This document shows, one piece after another, positions 33,640 through 44,549 of a DNA stretch of 64,000 bases. Source of the DNA: Nephrocerus scutellatus (Eukaryota; Arthropoda; Insecta; Diptera; Pipunculidae); NCBI GenBank assembly GCA_947095585.1, contig OX352763.1, forward strand, positions 26,213,462 to 26,277,461, given 5' to 3'. The stretch's first letter is position 1; every line of letters begins with the position of its first letter. The notes under the pieces were generated by a model. That model made no database searches and was not told where the DNA came from. It saw only the letters and a list, made by a program, of their open reading frames with translations. The position numbers and the translations under genes were made by a program.

Positions 33640-34975
33640 TTCTGCTCTTGAAAGTTTGAAGTGACATGTCGTGAGGTTAATGCTCTAATTTAAGATGTGT
33701 TCGTCTACTTACTGACTTATGTCCTATATCCCCTTGTGGGTCCTATGGCCTCTTCTACGCCTATGCGCCATCGCGTGCGGTTCCTGGCAAATCTTCCCCA
33801 ATTGCCGTGACTCCTCCTCAACTGTTGCCATGTATTTCTCGGACGACCCGATCTTTTACCATCCTGAGATAACGGATTCCATTGCATTGCGTAGTTTGCT
33901 ATGGAGCTGTCGCCTTTTCGGAGTGTATGACCAATCCACTGCCACTTCCGTCGTTGGATGGTTGTGCCTATTGGTTCCTGACCCGTTCTTTGGTAAAGAT
34001 GTTCGTTAGAGGTACGGTTAGTAGGCCAGAAAACACTGTAGGTATTTTGTAGGCACCTATTTACGAACGTTTGTAATCTTTTTTGTGATAGTAGCGGTCA
34101 CCTTCCAAGTGCTGCACCCATACAACTGCACAAATTCAACATTTGAACGGAACAGTCGCAACTTGGTGTTTAAGCTGACCGCATTGCTTCGCCATATCAT
34201 GGACATCATTACAAACACTGATTTTACTTTGCCAATACGGTTGACAATGCCCTGTTCGGTTCCACCCTCGGTCGAGACAATACTCCCAAGATATTGGAAA
34301 CTCTCTACTCTCTCTACCGGCTTGGTGTTTAAGCTGACCGCATTGCTTCGCCATATCATGGACATCATTACAAACACTGATTTTACTTTGCCAATTCGGT
34401 TGACAATGCCCTGTTCGGTTCCACCCTCGGTCGAGACAATACTCCCAAGATATTGGAAACTCTCTACTCTCTCTACCGGCTGTCCAGCAATGTTAACTTG
34501 AGTTACTGAGTTAGTGTCGAGGTTGATGATTTTGGTTTTGACAGTATTAATCTTTAAACCCGCAACATTTGCCTCCCTCTCCACATTTGTTGTCATTTGG
34601 TACAGCTCCATAATCCTGTGTGAGAGTAAACAAACGTCGTCAGCGTAGTCCAGATGTTTGAGTTGAGATGTAAGAGTCCAACGAATTCCTCCGTTTCCAT
34701 TAGATAAAGCTGCGCGAAACACATCGCTAATCACCAACAAAAAAAGTATCGGCGATAGAATGCAACCTTGTTGTACCCCACTTAGGATCTGTAATTCCTC
34801 TGACAGCTTTCCTCTATGCAGCACATGACATTTAGAGCCATCATAGGTTGCTTTAATAAGAGCTATTAGTTTATCGATGTTCGTCTGGGTTATAATTATT
34901 CTCACTGCTTGCGTTCTTCTTACTGATAGAGTTAGTAATTCTGAATTTAAATTAATCTGAAGCTTCATCAATTAT
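33640..34975 (-). pseudogene. Non-LTR reverse transcriptase with internal duplication
   Basis: An open frame of 304 codons (34,971-34,057) is the longest genuine coding stretch here. It contains GVQQGCILSPILF, then LKHLDYADDVCLLSH (the YADD catalytic box), GLKINTVKTKIINL, VERVESFQYLGSIVS and VQLYGCSTWKVT, the C-terminal half of an RT plus thumb-like region. The segment VERVESFQYLG...SLNTK occurs twice in tandem (53 residues, 159 bp). Below 34,057 the frame continues, broken, into a post-RT region down to about 33.7 kb. The RT fingers and endonuclease are absent, so it is 5'-truncated. RTE- or CR1-like; not resolved. Confidence 0.8.
34162..34479. repeat. Tandem duplication, two 159-bp units
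   Basis: Unit 1 is 34,162-34,320 and unit 2 is 34,321-34,479. By eye they differ at a single base (ccaatacgg against ccaattcgg). 159 is divisible by three, so the reading frame of the RT fragment stays open across the duplication. Confidence 0.95.
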
Positions 34976-34979
34976 TGAC

Positions 34980-36475
34980 TATGTTCACAACAACGACCGG
35001 TGTCCTCCAAGATTTCTTTCCTGTAAGCGTGATGCGATTTTTTAATGCAAAGATTTATTACAAAGCTGAGCTTAAACCTACTTTACATAACATAGAGCTG
35101 CCCAAACATTGTCATTGCGCGATTTTCAGTTGCCGCACTTAATACTCGGAAACATCGTGTAAAACATTCGTTTGGCTAAAACACGCAAAGAGTTTCCTCG
35201 TGAGATTATGGGACAAAGTATTAGGAACAATTAGAGAAATAATTAAAATTTTAATTTTGCTTCGTTGTGGCAGCCAGACTTAAAGTTTGAGCACAAATTC
35301 AATTAAAAATTCACTCCAAAGCCAGCAATTTCTGTAAGCTTTAACAAATGATCTGTATTTTGTTACACTACACGCTATATATGAATAAAGGATATCGTTT
35401 AAAGATCGCCTTTATGATTTTGGGAATACATTTTAGTCGGGAATGCATTACAAGAAGCTAATTTACTGGAGGTGTGCTTCATTTAGGTAAGCTGAAGCGA
35501 TTTTCAATTATAACGAACATGTGAAGTGGCTCGTAAAACTGATTATATCCGTCTTAGACATTGGTGAGAAGACTTGAATTGGAGCAAACTTGTCAGCCAG
35601 ACAGACAGCCAGCTGGAAGTGATCTTTAGTTAAGCCGATTTGTGGCTCACCGCATTAAATGTGCCAGTGTAATTTAGTTTTATTACAGAAATTTTCCCGG
35701 CAATTATTTTTATGCAACCACAACCGCAATGAGCTGAGCATTGCAGTATTTTATGCTTAAGCTTACTTTGTAGTTTGGATTTAATTGTTCTTTAAACGGA
35801 TAACTCCTTGAAAAAGATAAAACTTGTACATTAAATTTAAATTAGTACAGAAAACGCATCCTGGCTGTTATTTTAGTTGAAATGATTAATAGGGTTAAAG
35901 CACAGTAAATGTAATATGTCTATGCTTAAAGCATAGCGCAGACAATGCTTATAGCTTATGATAGCCAATAGTCTCACAAAATACGATTGGAAAAGTTATC
36001 TTATATAAATTGTTAAATGTTAAATTAAATTTTATTACAATTCCTAAAGTGCTGCATATTTCTAAATTGTCTAAAGCAGATGTAAATATCAACACATGCA
36101 TATAGGCAGTATAAAATGGCAGTATATAATGAAATAATAACTATATACAAAAGCGAAAACGATAATTCATCAAAGGAAATGGAGAGTCAAACGTACTGTG
36201 CCCATTTCTTGTTTGAATTGTGTTGCACTAACGTGACTCAACCCAAGTTTATTAAGAATGATCGGCATTACTTACATTACTTACAGTACTAATACAGTTA
36301 TATATATGGACTCATAGAATCTTTGAATGTTCTAAAATTCTTAATAAAATATTATATTAACCTATAACAAACCTCTAGAAAACGTTGACTCATGCACGAA
36401 AGTAATGTTTTTAGATTCGCCACAGTCGCCGATGCTATAAGGAGGCAAAGTTATTGTCAGCGCCGTTACTAGTGA
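34980..36475. other. Unassigned AT-rich interval
   Basis: No ORF of note, no element ends and no arrays recognised in about 1.5 kb. Confidence 0.4.
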
Positions 36476-36479
36476 AAAG

Positions 36480-36630
36480 CTTTCCGTGACAAGTCATTGC
36501 TCTCGGAACGTTTGTCACCCATTCGCGGGAGGTGGGACACCGTGAAAAATACTTTCGGTTTTACTGGGATTCGAACCACGAACCTTGTGCTCAGTAGCCA
36601 CGCGCATTTCCACTGAGCCACGGCGCCCAC
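36480..36630 (-). mobile_element. tRNA-derived SINE, 5' half only
   Basis: On the - strand it starts GTGGGCGCCGTGGCTCAGTG (A box) and has GTGGTTCGAATCCCAG (B box), CACGGTGTCCCACCTC and CACGGAAAGCTTTTC, closely matching the 58.7 kb copy. Below about 36,480 the homology stops and unrelated sequence replaces the 3' half. No target-site duplication seen. Confidence 0.8.
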
Positions 36631-36639
36631 ATTTTTACA

Positions 36640-37075
36640 GTGTTATCATCATCATATTTATGTCAACAACCGGGATCCGGTCCTGGCTTCCCGCAAAAAG
36701 TTTCTCCACCGGTCTCGATTTTGAGCCGATGTCATCCAGTTTTGCATCCCTAAACTATGGTCGTCTCACTTACGGGGCCTACAATTCTCCGTAAAACTTT
36801 TCTCTCGAACGTGACTAAGAGGTCAGAATGCTTATTGCTAAGCACCCAAGTCTCGAATCCATTTGTAAGTACTAGCATGACCATCTTGCTTGGATGTTAT
36901 GCTTAAGTTCCTGTATTTGAAGTATCCTGACAAACTATAGTAAGCTTTGTTGGCTTTAAGCAACCGTGCGCTTATTTCTGGTTCCATGCTGTTATCAGCT
37001 GCTACAGTTGATCCAAGATAGTTAAAGGGGTGCACTAATTCAAAATCGCGCTTCAATTTTTTTTATTGCGCGAAG
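36640..37075 (-). mobile_element. RTE-type LINE, 3' end
   Basis: ATCATCATATTT (complement of the ATG tail) at 36,645 marks the 3' end. It is followed by the family blocks AACCGGGATCCGGTCCTGG, CCACCGGTCTCGATTTTGAG, CTAAGCACCCAAGTCTCG and, at 36,838-37,056, the frame MKRDFELVHPFNYLGSTVAA with EISARLLKANKAYYSL (post-RT YLGS region). 5'-truncated, joined to a G-rich array. Confidence 0.8.
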
Positions 37076-37084
37076 ACTTGGGTG

Positions 37085-37675
37085 CTTAGCAAGAAGAAAC
37101 TGTCGCGCTGTGAGTTTACTGTCTTGTACGCATTTTTGTTGAAGACTGTTGTGGCGCGGGACTTGAGGAGTGATCTTAAGGGTGCTTGATGGTATTGCTG
37201 AGGTTGTCAGAGGCTTTTGAGGTGGTTTTGGGGGGATCTTGTAGTGGTTTTAAGAGGGCTTTGAGGGGGTCTTAGTTAAGGCGGGGATGTTAAGGAGGCC
37301 CTGAGGTGATCTTAAGGTTTTCTTAATGCGGTCTCGTTTGGGGGTCTCGAGGGGATTTTGAGAGGGGTCTTGAGTGAGTTTTGAGAGTGCCTTTAAGTGG
37401 TCTTAAGTAGGCCTTGAGGGGGGTCTTGTTGGAGTTCTTGAGCGGGAGCTTTAGGGAGTCTTAAGAGGGTCTTTAATGGGGTCTTGTGGGGTCCTAAGGG
37501 ATCTTGATGGTGGTCTTGTTTGTGGTCTTGAGGGGTTGTGAGGTGTTGAGATGGTCTTGGGATTATTTCGAGTGTGTCTTGAGGGGTTTTTTGGGGTCTT
37601 TGGGTGTCCTTTCTGAATCTTTTAGGAGTCTTTGGGGATTGGAGGCCTTTTGGAGGTCTCCGTATTACCTTCACA
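37085..37675. repeat. GGTCTTGAGGGG-type G-rich simple array
   Basis: About 590 bases of degenerate units resembling GGTCTTGAGGGG or TTTTGAGGG on the + strand, with many runs of three to six G and almost no C. The opposite strand gives a shadow ORF rich in K, P and Q. Unit length varies, so no fixed period can be given. Confidence 0.8.
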
Positions 37676-37679
37676 TCTT

Positions 37680-39808
37680 TATATTATTAAATTTACATAT
37701 ATATATTTTATTAAAAACTAAAAAGTATAAAATAAAATTATATTAAATTTTTTATATATATAAATGCTATTATTGAAGCATACCAAAAATAAACAAAAAG
37801 GTAAAACATAAAATAGTTGATACTCGTAGATTTGAGGCAATAAAATAAATAAGGTTTTAAAATAATGAAAATTGCAGAAATGTTATTAAAGGAAATCTGG
37901 AATATTTCACGCTTAAAAAAATCGCATAAATAAAAAGTCCACGCTAAGTAAGCATTTGACATTCTTTTTATCTTGTAGACTTGTAGTAAACGCACTGACT
38001 TGAATACAAGAGCCATGGCACCCACAAACCACAATGTTAATAAAAAACATGCATCAAAAACATTCTCTTAATATTTGTTGACTGGAAGTGGAATGTGGAT
38101 TTTATTGTGTTTGGCGAAGTAAAGAGAACGAATGTTTACGATTAATGTTAAAACATTAAAGTTAGGAGAAGAAGGAATACATAATACAAAGTCTATGGTA
38201 TCAATGCTTTTATTAGTTATATATTTAAGCAATGAACAATAGAATGTACAACGAACCTGCCTTTTTTTATATTTACCCTTTTAACTTGAAAAAATTCTTC
38301 AAATAACTTTTACTATGAAGGTGTGTACGCCGAAGGTAACGTCATTTCGTTGTTTTTGCAACTGACCCAATTCAATTGCAAACATATGAGTATGCGATTG
38401 TTTGTGTCCAGCTTGTTGTTTTATTCATTCATATTTCACCATCTGTTAAAATTTAAATAACAAAAACGGCTCCAGTTTTGAGTTGGAATTTCTAGTAAGC
38501 GTTTTAAAAAAAAGCTTTTTTACATATAATTATGTCAAAAGACCTGCATTAACATTGGACATCATCCGATGTGACATTTTATGCAATTTCGTTTTGAGGA
38601 TGCTCCGATGCCATCGGTAAAACTGTTCATGAATTGAACAAAATATTTGCTTTAATTCAAATGTCTCCCCTGTGCCAAGCCAAATGCTAAGTGGCACCGC
38701 ACCGTCACATCACAGAATTGTGAAGGTGGGCCTTGAGGTTATAATGGACAGATGGTGTACATACAATTCGATAATCTCAAATGTTAATTGCGTTTTGTAT
38801 CAATTTAGCTTTGCAATGCGATAAATGAACAATCAAAAGATAATTCGTGTGATCGTAAGAGGGGAAAATCATGTTATGCTGTTGCCATAGGCATAGGAAA
38901 ACAGGTTTGGTTTGTTTTTCTCCACTCAGTGAGTTCAAATAAAACAAAAGATTTGTGTGCGCAAGGGCAATTAGACCAACGAGGAATTCAGAATTCAGTA
39001 GACAACAAGCAACAGCAACGACAGCAACCAGCATGCCAGCATCCATTAACTTTGCTCAATGACAAACCATTGTAGGATTGTACAATACTACTGCTGACCT
39101 TCCACGATCCACATATCTCTGTTGTTTTGTATGAACTTTGTAACCTTATACTACTGCTTTGCTATATGCTTACTGCATTTTCATTTTTCTAAAGTCTGCA
39201 TGACTGCGATAGAGAAGGAATTTCTGATATTGTGCGAATGTGTTTTGTGTCATTTTGGTACACGGGACGTTGTCAAAAGTAGTTATGTTGAATGAAACCG
39301 GTTAGTGTTGCAACAAATGGATGAATAAATATTCCTTCGTGAGTTTATTGGTGTGCGTTTCACGACGAGAATGGAATTTTGCATTATTTTCTCAGCGCAT
39401 TGAACGGCTTCATGTTGTTCTATGTAAAACGGTGTGAAGTATGTGCGAACATGCTCATGAACCTACAGCCTATACCCACGAACAGTGCATCCTATTTCTC
39501 TGTTATTTCGATGTTAAAAACCTCTATCTCCTGTTGCGACTATTTTTATGGGAAATTTCTCCTGTTATTTAATTTTTTAATGAAATTCATCATTAGTTTC
39601 AAAATAAAATATGAATTCTTATTTTTGAAGTGTGAGCAAAAACACATGAATGCTAAAACAAAACACCCCTGTTCTACGTTTTAAATTGACATTACCATTA
39701 TTGCTTGATGCTTACATTTTATGTTTTTTTTTTAATTTTAATTTTTTTGTACTTCTGTAGAAAACTTGTTGTTTTTGTTCATTTCTAAAATTGTGAAATG
39801 TAATTTCT
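37680..39808. other. Unassigned AT-rich interval
   Basis: ORFs of 89-101 codons at 37.7-38.0, 38.8-39.0 and 39.4-39.7 kb have no motif and biased, AT-driven composition. No element edges recognised. Confidence 0.4.
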
Positions 39809-39811
39809 TAA

Positions 39812-40120
39812 TTTTTAAATTCTTTATATTAACTTCGCGTGTCTGGCTTGTCAGATCTTGTGATAAATTTTTAACCCACTTCCCAAAGACCGATTTTATT
39901 GACATTTTGCACACATATGTACTTCCGGGCCAACACTATTAAAACGCCCATATAAATTTCTTCAAAATTAACCCATGTGGACAAAACTTTTTGCAAAATT
40001 TTTGGAGTTACCGAGCCCTGAAGCCCGAAGTGTGCCCATATAAATTTTTTAAAAACTAGCTCGATTTTCTTCGAATTTTAAACACTTTTTATATGAAACA
40101 TTTAATTTTTATGGGTTGTT
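39812..40120 (-). mobile_element. Dispersed repeat (DINE/Helentron-like), inverted copy
   Basis: On the - strand it runs from AACAACCCATAAAAATTAAA (40,120) to GACACGCGAAGTTAATATAA and AGAATTTAAAAAT (39,812), with CAATAAAATCGG and AAGTGGGTTAAAAATT in the expected positions. Both ends match the other copies, which supports the element borders. Confidence 0.8.
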
Positions 40121-40309
40121 GTTTTTATTAACATGATCGTAACGATCCCCAACGCCAAAGAAGTTTCACTTCAACCGCGCGTAAAAGTTAAACACATTTT
40201 TTTTACAATAATTTTTATAATCAATAAAATATTGAATATATGTTGAATATACTTTAGATTAAGAGTCGTCAGATCTAATTTAAAAGACAACGTTTTGAAT
40301 TACAAATAA

Positions 40310-40945
40310 TTCGCACACCCGTGAATATTGCGGCTGTGGCCCATAGTGTGGGACAGAATCCATCGACCTTAATTCGACGCCAATCGCAGCTATTAGCCAT
40401 TAGTCGGATCGGCTTGAGCAGAATACTGGACAAAGACCCGATGACTCAGCAGTTGAAAGAAAATGACCATCGGCTTCGATTTCAATTATCTGCGTGGGCC
40501 ATAGACCAGCTTGATAATGACGTCGATTTTGGTCGAAAAATCATCTTTTTAGACAAATTGCATAAACATCTCGGGGGGCAATGTAAACAGGCAGAACTGC
40601 CAGATTTGCGGCTTTGAACACCCACACGTAATCGTAGAAAAGCCAATCCATTTACCAAGACCGACAGTTTTGTTTGGATTTTGGAGTGGTGGATCATTTT
40701 CTTCGAAAACGCTGCTTGAAGCGCCGTTACCGTCAATGGCGACCGTTACAGAGACCGTTATGACCTCAAATAGACGCCATTAATGTGGACGACCTTTGGT
40801 TTCAGCAAAATGGCACCACCTGCCATACAAGCCGACTGACAATCGATCTCTTGCACGCCAAATTTGGCAACCGAATAAACAGCCGTTTTGGAGACATCAA
40901 TTTGCTGAGAATTGACGCTGATGGACTTTTTTAATATGGGGTTCC
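40310..40945 (+). pseudogene. D41D-type mariner-like transposase relic, second copy
   Basis: Open for about 98 codons from a GTG-started frame: VAHSVGQNPSTLIRRQSQ (DNA-binding region), LDKDPMTQQLKENDHRLRFQ, DVDFGRKIIFLDKLHKHLGG (first catalytic Asp block; D of FLD kept). Beyond 40,618 shifted frames give FFENAA, AVTVNG-RYRDR, then FSKMAPPAIQAD-like remains where FQQDGA.CHTA is expected, and HAKFGNRINSRFGDIN. At nucleotide level CAGCAAAATGGCACCACCTG replaces the second Asp codon with Asn (AAT). Frameshifts and stops elsewhere. Same general family as the 18.4 kb relic. Confidence 0.7.
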
Positions 40946-41149
40946 GTTAAGGATAGATGTTATGCGGATGGTCCAGAGACGACTCCAGCTTTATGACATA
41001 ACATTGCGACTTATAATCGCGAGATAGACGCCGAAATGATCGAGAAAATTCTTGAAAGCTGGACCCTCAGGATAGCTTACTGTAGGGCCAGCAGAAGGAG
41101 CCACATGTACTTAATTCTTTTTCATTCTTAAATCGGCGACTCCAACCTT

Positions 41150-41615
41150 CACGCGTGTCGCGTGTGGCGCGTGTGATGGGTTGAATTTTTTTTTCGATTT
41201 ATTTGTGGTCTTTTTTAACCACATTCCACACTACATAGAGAAATACAATTTTGTGAGTGTCTAAGTCACAAATAACATTTTTTATATTCGTCGTGTGGCG
41301 CGTGTGACAGGTTGACATTTTTGTAAGTGTCTAAATCGAAAATATAATTTTATATATTCCGGGTGTGACACGTGTGGTGCGTAAGAAGGGTTCGATTATA
41401 TTTTTTTGACTTCTTTGTGGTCCTTTTAACCACCAATTTTTACACGACCTAGAGATATGAAATTGTGTGAGTGCCTATGTTCAAAATAGCACTTTTATAT
41501 TCCGCTTGTGACATGTGTCCCCAATTTTTTCGCACGACCTAGAGGGCCAATTGCGATATTCCGGGTGTGACGCGTGTGGCGAGTCCCGTGTGGCGCGTGT
41601 GATGCGTGGAAAAAG
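41150..41615. repeat. GTGTGGCGCGTGTGA degenerate tandem array
   Basis: A GC-rich motif GTGTGGCGCGTGTGA or close variants recurs at about 41,160, 41,290, 41,365, 41,565 and 41,590. It alternates with AT-rich linkers that share TGTGAGTGTCTAAGTC-like and CACGACCTAGAG segments. Repeat length is irregular (about 60-130 bp). Confidence 0.7.
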
Positions 41616-42225
41616 AAAATACTTTGAAATATGCCCGACCTCAAAAACAGATGTTTCGGTGATTATAACCAAATAAGAAAGGACTATGTGGCGTGCGTCG
41701 ATCTATACATAAAAGTTTGTTCCAGAAAAACAACGTTTTTTTACATTTACTTGTTCTCACTTTACTCAAAGAACAGCAGTCTGTATTCCTACACCATCCA
41801 TGCCCGACAAACCAATTCGAACATGATGTATGTTTTTTGAAAGAACTCACAAAAGGCGGTAATTGTGTTTCCCTAAATTTGTATTACATGTTTGAGTTGT
41901 ATGTCGAATATGTGCCCGTTTCGTTGTATCGAACATCATCCACAATAAACAAGTTGTGTCTTGTGTCGCTTACTAGTATGTTGTTGCACGGCTGCCTGGC
42001 TTGTTGTAATTGTTATTGTTACATGCTACCACACATCACATTACAAAAATACCCTACACGCTGCATCAAAATACATAATCATCACAAACACAACCAGCAA
42101 TCCAACATAACATTGTACATCGGCATCGCATTCAAATCGCATTGGTGTTCGCCTTCGTTTGGTGGTTGGTTTGTTTGAGATTCGCCTTTGCTCTGCTCCA
42201 TGGCTCCGTGGCAAGTGATTTGAAT

Positions 42226-42260
42226 TCAGTTGTTTTCGGGCGGTTAATTCGTTTGGAAGT
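42226..42260 (+). promoter_or_regulatory. Candidate core promoter (Inr plus DPE)
   Basis: TCAGTTG matches the fly initiator TCAKTY with A+1 at 42,228. GGAAGT at +28 to +33 (42,255-42,260) matches the DPE consensus RGWYVT in five of six positions. No TATA box lies at -30, as expected for a DPE promoter. Inr-DPE spacing is strict in known promoters, so the coincidence is informative, but such short motifs also occur by chance. Confidence 0.4.
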
Positions 42261-43008
42261 GGAACCGGTTTTTTGGTGCAGTGTAGTAGCTGAGAGTAGT
42301 TTCGTCATTTAGTTTTCGCTTCGCACTTTTGAGGAGGATTTTCTGTCATCGAGTAGAATATTTTACGGAGTGTTTTTTCGTTAGTCAATTTTCGGCAATT
42401 CAATTAAAATAATTATTTATTTCTGTGTAGAAAATAATTTTCAATAAGTGCTTCTCATAGAGTTACAGCGCGATTCTTTGAGTTCATGAGTTCGCTTAAA
42501 CAAGCATTGCCTTTTTTATTTAATGTTGTATACAAAATCTGATTGGTAATTGCGAAATAATCTCAATTACCACTAAACAGAACTCATTGTTGCATTGCAC
42601 AAAAAGTGAAGTGAAGTTTTGCTTGAATTGGATTACAATTACAGTATTGTTGTTCTTGAAAGAAAAAAAAACAACTTGTAGTGCCCAAAAATATTTTGTA
42701 TTAATACAATTACAAAGTAAACCATCCCGGTACAACACAGTACTAACAGTATTTTCTGACAATTGTTCCGCAATCATTCGAATGCGCGTGAAACAACAAA
42801 ATTCGCCACAGCCAAGCTGATAACACTCATACAATTAATTACTCCTTGAAATTCCTTTAGGGACTGACTGTGTACCTACTTGACTGTGTCCCTGCAATAA
42901 CAAACAATTTCCAATTACCACAAGGATTACTATTTCAGCAGCAGAAATAATTTCTACAATTTGACAGCTAACATTACGACATTCACATTGCAGCCTGGTT
43001 GGCATAAG
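42228..43008 (+). other. Candidate non-coding first exon, ending at a strong splice donor
   Basis: From the putative start site to 43,008, where AAG|GTGAGT gives a near-ideal 5' splice site (GT at 43,009-43,010). The exon would be 781 bases, contains several short upstream ORFs, and has no long coding frame. No acceptor or coding exon is recognised downstream in the remaining 21 kb, so the first intron would have to extend beyond the window. This stretch also lacks recognisable transposon sequence, unlike most of the window. Confidence 0.35.
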
Positions 43009-43379
43009 GTGAGTGTAACGAATAATTTTTTTTCAACTAGTAATTCAAATGTAGCTACTATACATGTACGATGTACAAAATACTTAGATAAATTGAAGGT
43101 ACAAATGACCGGTTAATATTAGTAAGTGATGGATGAACTTATACACCATGGGCGATCTTTCAATCTTTTGGAAAATTACCAAAGATGACCTATCAAAGAT
43201 CAAAGTTTTCTTCAATTTTCTGAATTGATTGTGGTTTTGAGTTATTTATAAAATTAAAAAGAAATTAGCCTTAGCCTATGTGTAGAGCTACTTCTATGGA
43301 AACCACCACATTATGTTCTCCTCCAAATTTATCATCTCACAAAATGGTTTTGTTACAATACGACAACAGGGTCGTTATA

Positions 43380-43965
43380 CAGAGTGTCCCCTAATTCATG
43401 CACAATAATTTGGGAAATGATTCTTGGGTATATTCTTGGAAAAAAATCATTCTACAGTAAGGGTCTATCTCCAATGTTGAGATCATTTATCGGGGATTTT
43501 AGAAAACGCTTACTTTAGTGTACCCTGACCAATGTTAACGGAAATTCCTCCGTTAATACTTACGGTAGAAACTTCTTTTAGGACTTTATTTTTAGAAGAA
43601 ATACTAGCCTTTGTAACTGCGTTTAAATGGAGAAAAATGACTTCAAAGTCAAAAATTAGCATGGGCTAGAAAACTAGAACAGGCATTGAAGTTGGATATC
43701 TTTCTTCAAACGCAGTTACAAAGGCTAGTATTTCTTCTAAAAATAAAATCCTAAACGAAGTTTCTATCGTTAGTACTAACAGAGCATTTTCCGTTAACAT
43801 GGGTCAGAGTACACCAAAGTAAGCGTTTTCTTAAATCCCCGATAATTGATGTCAACATTGGAGATAGACCCTTACTGTAGAACGATTTTTTTCTTAGAAT
43901 ATACCCAAGAATCATTTTTAAAATTATTGAGCAAGAATTGTATGTAATTACAAGTAAATCCACTG
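43380..43965. mobile_element. Foldback element with ~250-bp inverted arms, TA-flanked
   Basis: Arms 43,380-43,624 and 43,708-43,965 are inverted copies of each other over nearly their whole length; for example TACAGTAAGGGTCTATCTCC occurs in both. A loop of about 83 bases separates them. The outer ends are CAGAG on the left and CAGTG on the right (reverse complement), each preceded by TA, as in Tc1/mariner-derived MITEs. By eye the arms differ at roughly one base in ten, plus a longer gap near the outer ends. Non-coding. Confidence 0.85.
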
Positions 43966-44045
43966 TACAAACATCATAAATTCAATTTTGTTAGCATAAT
44001 ATAATTACAACGTGAATATGTAGTAATATAATCAGGATTTATTTG

Positions 44046-44457
44046 CCGAATTAAAAATTGAATTGTCCATCGGAGATACACATGTGCTTAAAAATTTAAG
44101 AAGATCGGGTTAATTTTTAAAAAAATGTATATGGGCAACCCTCAGGCCTCAGGGCCCTATTGCTCCAACAATTTTGTAAAAACTTTTGTCCATCGAGACA
44201 CACATGTGTTTAAAATTTAAAGAAAATTGGACTAATTTTAAAAAAAAAATATATGGGCACGCCCCGGCCATGAGTTCCGAGTGGCACTAAATTTTAATGG
44301 AAAGTGTTGTCACCGGAAATACAGATGTGTGCCAAAATTCAATAAAATCGGGCTTTGGGAAGTGGGTTATAAATTGATCGCAAGATCTGACCAGCCTGCC
44401 AGCCAGCCAGTCAGCCAGCCACGGACACGCGAAGTTAATATAGAGAATTTAAAAATA
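44046..44457 (+). mobile_element. Dispersed repeat (DINE/Helentron-like), two-unit copy
   Basis: Starts within the repeat unit (TTGTCCATCGGAGATACACA), repeats it near 44,190 and 44,300, then has CAATAAAATCGGGCTTTGGG, a CAGCCAGCCAGTCAGCCAGC run and ACACGCGAAGTTAATATAG with GAGAATTTAAAAA as the right end. The left AACAACCCATAAAA edge is missing. Confidence 0.8.
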
Positions 44458-44522
44458 GAAATATTTATGAAATAGCAACGATACAGTTAACCAACCCATT
44501 GGATTTATTGATTATTAAGGTA

Positions 44523-44549
44523 CTAGTGAGTACCCGTCAAAAATGACGG
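44523..44549 (-). terminator. Helitron 3' terminal hairpin and CTAG
   Basis: CCGTCA, four T, TGACGG forms a perfect 6-bp stem. A spacer of seven bases leads to CTAG at the element border, next base T. In Helitrons the hairpin is thought to act as the transposition terminator for rolling-circle replication. Confidence 0.75.

Noticed and set aside
34085..34501. 138-codon + strand ORF with a repeated segment
   Set aside because: Antisense of the duplicated reverse transcriptase segment.
37393..37674. 93-codon K/P/Q-rich - strand ORF
   Set aside because: Shadow of the G-rich simple array.
41693..42178. 161-codon + strand ORF
   Set aside because: No domain, mixed His/Cys/Ser composition; lies upstream of the candidate promoter and has no splice or start context. 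Probably chance.
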